A DNA stretch of 29,943 nucleotides from UBA5078 sp963977405 (lineage in GTDB: Bacteria; Pseudomonadota; Gammaproteobacteria; Pseudomonadales; Pseudohongiellaceae): contig CAXBOY010000033.1 of the NCBI GenBank assembly GCA_963977405.1, positions 1 through 29,943 of the forward strand. The letters are read 5' to 3'. Positions 24,643 through 29,943 of this stretch are shown here, in pieces (within the stretch, counting starts at the first letter, position 1; each line of letters begins with the position of its first letter). The notes below the pieces were generated by a model. That model was not told the origin of the DNA. It searched no databases and saw only the letters and a list, made by a program, of their open reading frames with translations. A program made the position numbers and the translations under genes.

Positions 24643-25308
24643 TTAACTCTCGCCATTCCACGCGAGAAAGTTGCTCAATAATTGTAGGCCGCCGTGCTGG
24701 CTCTTCTCTGGGTGAAATTGCACAGCGAACACATTGCCCTTGCTCAAGGCTGCCGCGAAATCGACGCCGTAGTGGGTCATGCCCGCCGCGGTCTCGCTTG
24801 GGTCGAGCGTAATATAATAGCTATGCACGAAGTAGAAACGCGTACCATCCGCGATGCCAGACCAGAGAGGGTGGGCTTGAGTCTGTTGCACGATGTTCCA
24901 TCCCATGTGGGGCACCTTCAATGCCTCGCCATCGTTCTCAAACAATACGGGTTTCCCATTCGCTTGACCATTCGCAAAAAGTTTAACCTGCCCCTTTACT
25001 AGACCAAGACAATCCACGCCGCCATTCTCTTGGCTGCTTTCCATCAAGGCCTGCATGCCTACGCAGATACCCAGAAGGGGTTTGCTCTGAATGACTTCGG
25101 CGACGATCTCGTCGATGCCGAGGCGACGAATCTCTGCCATGCAATCGCGAATAGCACCTACGCCCGGAAAGATCACGCGGTCGGCCGCGAGGATCGTCTT
25201 GGCGTCGCTGCTTACAGTCACCGAGACATTCTTACCGCAGTGTTCCAAGGCTTTCGCCACGGAATGCAGATTGCCCATCCCATAGTCAATGACGGCCACT
25301 TTATTCAT
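24643..25308 (-). CDS. hisH: Imidazole glycerol phosphate synthase glutaminase subunit HisH
   Basis: HisH is the class I glutamine amidotransferase that supplies ammonia to HisF. The triad is visible: Cys82 in LLGICVGMQ, His199 and Glu201 in QFHPEKSQ. The opening VAVIDYGMGNLHSVAKAL and the KVPHMGWN and YFVHSYY segments are typical. At 221 residues it is slightly longer than the ~200 usual, with a small insert around FANGQANGKPVLFENDG. An AGG lies 8 bases before the ATG. The gene order hisB-hisH-hisA-hisF follows the classical operon. Confidence 0.96.
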   Translation of the reverse strand: MNKVAVIDYGMGNLHSVAKALEHCGKNVSVTVSSDAKTILAADRVIFPGVGAIRDCMAEIRRLGIDEIVAEVIQSKPLLGICVGMQALMESSQENGGVDCLGLVKGQVKLFANGQANGKPVLFENDGEALKVPHMGWNIVQQTQAHPLWSGIADGTRFYFVHSYYITLDPSETAAGMTHYGVDFAAALSKGNVFAVQFHPEKSQHGGLQLLSNFLAWNGES

Positions 25309-25344
25309 AGTACTAACCTGAGAATGCGCTAACGAAGACGCTCT

Positions 25345-25935
25345 TTACAGAGCGCCTTTAGTCGAAGGAATGACGTTGCTAGCGCGGGGATCGATCTCGA
25401 TCGCCATGCGCAGCGCGCGCCCGAATGCTTTGAATACGGTTTCGATTTGATGATGCGAGTTAATGCCACGCAGATTATCGATATGGAGCGTTACGAGGGC
25501 GTGATTCACGAAGCCTTGAAAGAATTCATGAAACAGGTCCACATCGAAACCACCCACCGCACCGCGCGTGAATGGGATATGGTACTCGAGCCCTGGGCGA
25601 CCTGAGAAATCGATAACCACCCGGGAAAGCGCCTCGTCCAAAGGCACGTAGGCGTGCCCATAGCGGCGTATACCCGTGCGGTCTAGTGCCTTGTTGAAGG
25701 CCATGCCGAGGGTAATGCCAAGATCTTCCACCGTGTGGTGCGCATCAATATGCAAGTCACCAACTGCCTTGACGCTGATGTCGATCAGGCCATGACGAGC
25801 CACCTGGTCTAACATGTGGTCGAGGAAAGGCAGCCCTGTATCTGTGTGGAGCTCGCCGCTACCGTCGAGATTCACAGAGACCTTGATCTGGGTTTCCTTA
25901 GTGTTTCGTTCTACTGTTGCTGCACGTGATGACAT
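25345..25935 (-). CDS. hisB: Imidazoleglycerol-phosphate dehydratase HisB
   Basis: This is the stand-alone dehydratase (196 residues from the ATG at 25935), not the two-domain phosphatase-dehydratase of E. coli. It has the two manganese-binding signatures DAHHTVEDLGITLG and HHQIETVFKAFGRAL, and also GLPFLDHMLDQVARH. I choose the ATG at 25935 because GGGGA lies 6 bases upstream; the open frame has another ATG at 25950. It is the first gene of the his cluster here, 36 bases before hisH, and transcription probably starts from the divergent region shared with asmA. No histidine-rich leader peptide is visible, so attenuation of the enteric type is unlikely. Confidence 0.96.
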   Translation of the reverse strand: MSSRAATVERNTKETQIKVSVNLDGSGELHTDTGLPFLDHMLDQVARHGLIDISVKAVGDLHIDAHHTVEDLGITLGMAFNKALDRTGIRRYGHAYVPLDEALSRVVIDFSGRPGLEYHIPFTRGAVGGFDVDLFHEFFQGFVNHALVTLHIDNLRGINSHHQIETVFKAFGRALRMAIEIDPRASNVIPSTKGAL

Positions 25936-25993
25936 CGAAATTCCCCGCATAGTCCTGTTTCGCGGCCAACGCCGCCAATATCAGGTGCTGCGC

Positions 25994-25999
25994 ATTATA
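25994..25999 (-). promoter_or_regulatory. Likely -10 element of the his cluster promoter
   Basis: A perfect TATAAT on the minus strand sits about 59 bases upstream of the hisB start. The best -35 candidates (TTTCAA or CTTTCA, 17-18 bases upstream) match only half the consensus, so an activator or an extended contact may be needed. Confidence 0.45.
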
Positions 26000-26215
26000 C
26001 GGGCAGCGCAATGGCTTTGAAAGCAAAGATGCCCCCTTTTAGCTCTACTAGGCAATCACTAATAGCGTGATTTCCCCAGCATTTTTGCTACTTTTGCAAT
26101 GTGCCACTGCAGCGCTTTCAGGTACACTGATTGGCATAGAACGCTCAGGAATTCTCCTTGGCATTCGTCGCCGCCACGCCGCGACCACCCGAATTAGCCC
26201 GAGACCGACAATAAA

Positions 26216-28261
26216 ATGATGAAACTGATCAAAATTCTACTTCTCTCTATAGTTAGCCTAACTTTGATGGCTGTTATTGCATTGGCGCTCGCGTTTTACC
26301 TGATTGACCCATCGCGCTATCGCCCCGCGATAGAGTCCGTCTTCAAGGAACAGACTGGGCTAGAGCTGAATATTGCGGGCGAGATCGAGTGGGCATTCAA
26401 CCCCGTCTTTGGCCTTAGCATCAACGATCTGCGCCTGACCAACCCGAACTCCCCCGCCGAGCTCGCCTCACTTTCTAACATTGCCATCAAGGTTGAACCT
26501 AGAGCGTTATTCGACGGGCGCCTGCAGATGCAGGAGTTTGTCGCGCGCGACCTGCATATCAACTGGATCGTCGACGCACAGGGCAATGGCAACTGGCCCA
26601 CAAGCACGGACACGGAACAGCAGAGCAGCCCTAGCCCTAGCACAGGCGAGAGTTACGACATCTCCGCCGCTATCGCCCAGATCACCGTAAGCAATGCCAG
26701 CATCGCCATACAAGATGCGCAGATGGGCGTGAATAGCAATTTCGAGAATCTCAATTTCAGCAGCTGGGACAGCAATGTGGACAACCGCCCATTCCCTTTC
26801 GAGCTGAGTTTTGAGCTAACAGACAATATCGCAGAGCGTAATTCCAACGTCAGCATCGCCAGCACCGCAACCGTTGACCTAAACCGCGGCAATGCCCGCC
26901 TGGATGACCTGCGGATCAAGCTCAACCCTCTGCAACTGACCGGCAACATCGCCATCGATGATTTCAACAATGCCCTCGCCTGGCGTGGCGAGCTTGCGAG
27001 CAATACTTTCGCGCTAAGTGACTTCTTAGACCTCTACGTGCGCAGCGAGGAGCAGGCCAGCGAAGCTGCGCTGGGCGAGTACAACACAGAAGACGATCAG
27101 TTCAGCCTGAACGTGGAATTCAACGGCAACGACCGTCAGATCAACATCCCTGCGCTAGCAATCGCCTTGGACGATATGCGTGTCAACGTCGACGCGGGCT
27201 ATACCTTCGCCACTGCAAACTCACTTGCCAACCTTCGTTACAACCTCAATACCAATGCGCTAGATCTGAACCGCTATACCGCTAGCGCCGAGCCTGAAGT
27301 GGCCGACGTTGACCCAGAGGCGCCTCCAGCGCCAACACCTCCTAGCACCGTGGCACAAGACATCGAGCTACCCATAGAGCTACTGCAGAGCACGAATATT
27401 CAGGCAAGCCATGTCATTCAGTCTCTCGCGGTAGGCGGTCTGCAGTTCGGCGCTCTCGATGCTGGCCTAACTGTGCAGGGCGGCGTACTGAATTTCGACC
27501 TTCGCCCCGTGCCCTTCTATTCCGGCCGACTCAACACCACTATCAACTACAACACCCAAACCAACCCGCCCACGCTGAACTCCGTGAGCTCTGTGCGCAA
27601 TGTGAATGTGGGACAACTCGCCGAAGCACTACCCTTCGCCGAGTTTGCTCAGGGCAGGCTTAGCGTTGAGTCCGTCCACACCCTGTACGGCCGCACGGTT
27701 AATCAGCTGGTCAATAGCGTGAGTGGCAGCACTAGCTTTAGCCTGGACGACAATGCGATCGATATCGGCATCGTCAAACAACTGTTCTCCTCGATATCCG
27801 TATTGAGCCCCGCCGGCACTGGCGACCTCGCCCAGAGCTGGCCCGATGTCGTGCGCTTTAGCAGTTTTGCAGGAAACCTTACGCTCACCGATGGCGTGGA
27901 CGAAAACCAACAATTCAATGTGACCATGGACAATTTCGAGATTGCGGCCACAGGCGGCTTGGATCTCGCACAAGAGAGTTTTAACTACAACGCCACACTG
28001 ACTGTATTTGGGCCGCCAGCAACACAGACCATTCCCGTTGCCCCTCTATATCAAGGCGTCGGCTGGCCGGTGGTCTGTAATGCGCGCTTCGACGCCACAT
28101 TCAGCGAGTACTGCGGGCCCGACTTCGGCCGCGTGCGCGAGTTATTCGTCGATATCTCGCGCAATGAGGTACAACGCCGCGTACAAGACGCAGTTACAGA
28201 GCGAGTGCCGAACGAGCTGCAAGATGCTGCGCGCGGCCTGCTCGACCGCCTCCGCCGTTAA
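26216..28261 (+). CDS. asmA: AsmA family envelope protein
   Basis: This 681-residue protein has an N-terminal membrane helix (about residues 4-28, LIKILLLSIVSLTLMAVIALALAFYLI) followed by DPSRYRPAIE, the hallmark AsmA opening, and a long beta-rich periplasmic region. Family segments include GLELNIAGEIEWAFNPVFGLSINDL near the N-terminus, and LSVESVHTLYGRTVNQLVNSVSG and the end segment FVDISRNEVQRRVQDAV near the C-terminus. A Pro/Ala linker lies near residues 360-380. AsmA-like proteins are thought to bridge phospholipids between inner and outer membrane. ATG codons at 26216 and 26219 are both possible starts; the binding site is weak. mutY begins 5 bases after its stop. Confidence 0.9.
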   Translation: MMKLIKILLLSIVSLTLMAVIALALAFYLIDPSRYRPAIESVFKEQTGLELNIAGEIEWAFNPVFGLSINDLRLTNPNSPAELASLSNIAIKVEPRALFDGRLQMQEFVARDLHINWIVDAQGNGNWPTSTDTEQQSSPSPSTGESYDISAAIAQITVSNASIAIQDAQMGVNSNFENLNFSSWDSNVDNRPFPFELSFELTDNIAERNSNVSIASTATVDLNRGNARLDDLRIKLNPLQLTGNIAIDDFNNALAWRGELASNTFALSDFLDLYVRSEEQASEAALGEYNTEDDQFSLNVEFNGNDRQINIPALAIALDDMRVNVDAGYTFATANSLANLRYNLNTNALDLNRYTASAEPEVADVDPEAPPAPTPPSTVAQDIELPIELLQSTNIQASHVIQSLAVGGLQFGALDAGLTVQGGVLNFDLRPVPFYSGRLNTTINYNTQTNPPTLNSVSSVRNVNVGQLAEALPFAEFAQGRLSVESVHTLYGRTVNQLVNSVSGSTSFSLDDNAIDIGIVKQLFSSISVLSPAGTGDLAQSWPDVVRFSSFAGNLTLTDGVDENQQFNVTMDNFEIAATGGLDLAQESFNYNATLTVFGPPATQTIPVAPLYQGVGWPVVCNARFDATFSEYCGPDFGRVRELFVDISRNEVQRRVQDAVTERVPNELQDAARGLLDRLRR

Positions 28262-28266
28262 GCCCT

Positions 28267-29361
28267 ATGGCCAAACTTACATTCGCTCAACGGGTGCTGG
28301 AATGGTTCGCCCATAGCGGGCGCCATCACCTGCCTTGGCAGGTTCATCCAGACGCCTATCGTGTGTGGATATCCGAGATCATGCTGCAGCAGACACAGGT
28401 GAACACGGTAATCCCCTATTTTCAGACCTTCATGGCGCAATACCCCAATGTTGCTGCATTGGCCAAGGCCCCGCAGGACGAAGTACTGCACCTGTGGACA
28501 GGCCTCGGCTATTACGCCCGTGCCCGCAACCTGCATCGCTGCGCACAGATCGTGCAAGAGCAGCACCACGGCAAATTCCCAGACACTGTAGAAGGACTTG
28601 TAGCATTGCCCGGCATCGGCCGCTCCACCGCCGGAGCTATCCTGTCACTGGGCATGGGCATCCGCGCCCCGATCCTCGATGGCAACGTCAAACGTGTGCT
28701 GTGTCGCTACCACGCCATAGAAGGCTGGCCAGACCAACCCAGCGTGCAGAAGCTGCTCTGGCCCTTAGCCGAGGCCGCCACACCCAAGACTCACTTCGCC
28801 GACTACACCCAAGCCATGATGGACTTGGGCGCCACGCTTTGTACTCGCGCCAAACCCGCCTGCGAGGGCTGCCCGCTAAGCCGCAGCTGTCAGGCCCTTG
28901 CGAGCAATCGAGTAGACGAGCTACCCCACCGCAAGCCCAAGAAGAAGCTGCCAAGGCGCAGCACCTATATGCTGATGTGTTGCAACGCGAAAGGTGAGGT
29001 ATTGCTAGAACAACGCCCAGCAGCGGGGATATGGGGAGGCTTGTGGAGTTTCAAGGAGTTCGAAGCACTAGAAGACTTGGACACCTATACTCGCAACGCC
29101 TTCGAGACAGACGCACCCGCCATGGAGATATGGCCAGTGGTGAAGCATACCTTCAGCCACTTCCACCTCGACATCACCCCAGTTTTCATCATGGCCCATC
29201 CAAGCCCCACGGCGGTCATGGAGCCTAAGCCCCTGCTCTGCTACCCTCTGCACTCAATGCATAGCGACAGCGAACATGCAGTTGGCCTAGCCGCCCCTGT
29301 TAAAGCGCTGCTAGCACAACTACAAAGCAGGCTCGCCAACACCCCTGCCAGCCCCACATAA
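28267..29361 (+). CDS. mutY: Adenine DNA glycosylase MutY
   Basis: MutY removes adenine mispaired with 8-oxoguanine. The 364-residue protein has catalytic Glu37 in WISEIMLQQTQV, the helix-hairpin-helix LPGIGRSTAGAIL (114-126), catalytic Asp138 in PILDGNV, and the iron-sulfur cluster cysteines 192, 199, 202 and 208 in C-x6-C-x2-C-x5-C; these numbers equal those of the E. coli enzyme. A C-terminal NUDIX-like domain (about 235-345, with VLLEQRPAAGIWGGLWSF) reads the 8-oxoguanine. It lies 5 bases after asmA and 10 before yggX, so the three probably form an operon; the mutY-yggX pair is conserved in gammaproteobacteria. Confidence 0.97.
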   Translation: MAKLTFAQRVLEWFAHSGRHHLPWQVHPDAYRVWISEIMLQQTQVNTVIPYFQTFMAQYPNVAALAKAPQDEVLHLWTGLGYYARARNLHRCAQIVQEQHHGKFPDTVEGLVALPGIGRSTAGAILSLGMGIRAPILDGNVKRVLCRYHAIEGWPDQPSVQKLLWPLAEAATPKTHFADYTQAMMDLGATLCTRAKPACEGCPLSRSCQALASNRVDELPHRKPKKKLPRRSTYMLMCCNAKGEVLLEQRPAAGIWGGLWSFKEFEALEDLDTYTRNAFETDAPAMEIWPVVKHTFSHFHLDITPVFIMAHPSPTAVMEPKPLLCYPLHSMHSDSEHAVGLAAPVKALLAQLQSRLANTPASPT

Positions 29362-29371
29362 AGGAATCAGC

Positions 29372-29641
29372 ATGTCCCGCACCGTGTTTTGCCGCAAATA
29401 TCAAGAGCAGCTACCAGGCCTGCCCAACCCGCCTTACCCGGGCGCCAAAGGACAGGATATCTTCGAAAATGTCTCCCAAAAGGCCTGGCAAGAATGGCAG
29501 ACGCAGCAGACCATGCTGATCAACGAAAAACAGCTGAGCATGATGAATCCCGAGCACAGAAAGTATCTGCAGGCAGAGATGGATAAATTCCTCTCCAACC
29601 AAGATCACGACAAAGCAGAGGGATTTGTACCCCAAGAGTGA
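29372..29641 (+). CDS. yggX: Iron-trafficking / oxidative-damage protein YggX
   Basis: This 89-residue protein is YggX, which protects iron-sulfur enzymes from oxidation and may handle ferrous iron. It starts MSRTVFCRKYQEQLPGL with the conserved Cys7, followed by PPYPGAKGQDIFENVSQKAW and MLINEKQLSMMNPEHRKYL, all diagnostic. AAAGGA lies 6 bases before the ATG. It follows mutY as in E. coli. Length is normal. Confidence 0.96.
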   Translation: MSRTVFCRKYQEQLPGLPNPPYPGAKGQDIFENVSQKAWQEWQTQQTMLINEKQLSMMNPEHRKYLQAEMDKFLSNQDHDKAEGFVPQE

Positions 29642-29651
29642 CACCTTGCTC

Positions 29652-29681
29652 TTGACTCGACATAGCCACTGCGGGTTTAAT
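29652..29681 (+). promoter_or_regulatory. Stable-RNA-type promoter upstream of the tRNA-Phe region
   Basis: TTGACT (29652-29657) and TTTAAT (29676-29681) are spaced by 18 bases and each matches five of six consensus bases. The following ACGCGCC is a GC-rich discriminator, as in tRNA and rRNA promoters under stringent control. A short hairpin (TGTCGA/TCGACA, 29690-29705) lies near the start of the predicted transcript. Confidence 0.6.
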
Positions 29682-29710
29682 ACGCGCCTTGTCGAAAAGT
29701 CGACATTTGT

Positions 29711-29747
29711 AAGTAGTAACAAAGATATGCCCAGATAGCTCAGTTGG
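29711..29747 (+). repeat. Upstream copy of a 37-base direct repeat covering the tRNA-Phe 5' end
   Basis: This copy matches 29872-29908 at 34 of 37 positions without gaps. It covers 18 bases upstream of the tRNA and the first 19 bases of the tRNA (29729-29747, acceptor strand and start of the D arm). Homology stops in the D loop. No TCTGGGC that could complete the acceptor stem follows before the real gene, so this copy is a tRNA fragment. Confidence 0.75.
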
Positions 29748-29871
29748 GTGTAGGCAAGCGGCTTCGAAGCATCGCTTCGAGCGCAGCCGGAACGACAACG
29801 ATCTGTGATCGTTGGCTGGAATGAGCAGAGGTGCAAAGCAACGCTTTGCCATCTTGCAGGACGCTCAGAGC
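29748..29871 (+). other. Hairpin-rich insert between two tRNA-Phe 5' ends
   Basis: Three perfect stem-loops with 3-base loops occur at 29764-29780 (TCGAAGC/GCTTCGA), 29796-29814 (CAACGATC/GATCGTTG) and 29833-29849 (GCAAAGC/GCTTTGC). Their centres are 33 and 36 bases apart, and each is followed by a linker containing GGA (GGAACGA, GGAATGA, GGACGCT). It has no credible reading frame. It would be transcribed from the promoter at 29652 as part of the tRNA precursor. Function unknown. Confidence 0.55.
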
Positions 29872-29889
29872 AAGTAGCAACACAGATAT

Positions 29890-29943
29890 GCCCAGATAGC
29901 TCAGTCGGTAGAGCAGAGGATTGAAAATCCTCGTGTCGGTGGT
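29890..29943 (+). tRNA. tRNA-Phe (anticodon GAA), 3' end cut by window edge
   Basis: The 54 bases present fold as the 5' acceptor strand GCCCAGA, D arm GCTC-AGTCGGTA-GAGC, anticodon arm AGGATTGAAAATCCT with anticodon GAA, and the start of the variable region and T arm. This is the typical bacterial tRNA-Phe sequence. The last ~22 bases, which would complete the acceptor and T stems, lie beyond the window. Confidence 0.93.

Noticed and set aside
25936..25993. Histidine leader peptide and attenuator before hisB
   Set aside because: No run of His codons and no alternative stem pair is visible in the short leader.
28335..28997. Long plus-strand frame inside mutY
   Set aside because: It is an alternative frame of mutY, rich in Arg and Pro, without a domain; mutY has every catalytic residue.
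29690..29710. TGTCGA/TCGACA hairpin as the yggX terminator
   Set aside because: The stem is only 6 bp, the following TTTGT is not a clear U-run, and it lies downstream of a tRNA-type promoter, where a terminator would be counterproductive.
29729..29830. A second functional tRNA starting at 29729
   Set aside because: No partner for the 5' acceptor strand (TCTGGGC) and no T arm follow, and homology to tRNA-Phe ends in the D loop.
29764..29849. CRISPR array
   Set aside because: The three hairpins differ in sequence, so there is no repeated unit, and no cas gene is near.
29411..29852. Minus-strand reading frames over yggX and the tRNA region
   Set aside because: They overlap yggX and the structured RNA region, have no binding site, and look like no known protein.

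Overview
The window looks like a chromosomal segment of a gammaproteobacterium, probably a marine one. The evidence is a complete MSHA-type type IV pilus locus, the secB / yibN-like / gpmI / envC / yibQ-like neighbourhood also found in enterobacteria, a hisB-H-A-F cluster, and asmA-mutY-yggX next to a tRNA-Phe gene. Placement below class level (a Cellvibrionales-like lineage would fit) is a guess.

Layout. (1) 1-911, minus strand: the N-terminal part of a secreted glycine-rich protein, cut by the window edge. (2) 1178-1471, plus strand: a small predicted membrane protein of unknown function, ending in a nested hairpin that overlaps the end of mshP. (3) 15579 down to 1523, minus strand: the MSHA pilus locus, in transcription order mshI, a PilN-like gene, mshJ, mshK, mshL (secretin), mshM (AAA ATPase), mshN (TPR), mshE (assembly ATPase with c-di-GMP-binding-type N-terminal domain), mshG (platform), a minor-pilin gene in the mshF/mshB position, mshA (major pilin), mshC, mshD, mshO and mshP. 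Most genes overlap or abut. The clear gaps lie on either side of mshA and both contain hairpins, which fits separate control of the major pilin. No mshQ-like gene follows mshP. (4) 15912-16376: trmL, then an inverted pair of REP-like sequences, then secB and a membrane-anchored rhodanese on the minus strand. (5) 17769-23100, plus strand: gpmI, envC, ctpA and a divergent polysaccharide deacetylase (yibQ-like). (6) 25935 down to 23084, minus strand: hisB, hisH, hisA, hisF. (7) 26216-29641, plus strand: asmA, mutY, yggX. (8) 29642-29943: a stable-RNA-type promoter, a truncated copy of the tRNA-Phe 5' end, a 124-base insert with three triloop hairpins, and the start of tRNA-Phe(GAA), cut by the window edge.

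How the genes work together. The MSHA genes build a surface pilus for attachment: MshE and MshG drive assembly, MshI, the PilN-like protein, MshJ and MshK align the inner-membrane complex with the MshL secretin, and five prepilin-like proteins plus MshP supply the fibre and its minor components. The envC-ctpA-yibQ group is an envelope and cell-separation module. The his genes cover the middle of histidine synthesis. mutY and yggX both relate to oxidative damage and iron.

Most of the window is recognisable core genome. The least explained parts are the duplicated tRNA-Phe 5' end with its hairpin-rich insert, the GNRA-capped hairpin after mshA, and the glycine-rich surface protein. I do not see a clearly new multi-gene system.
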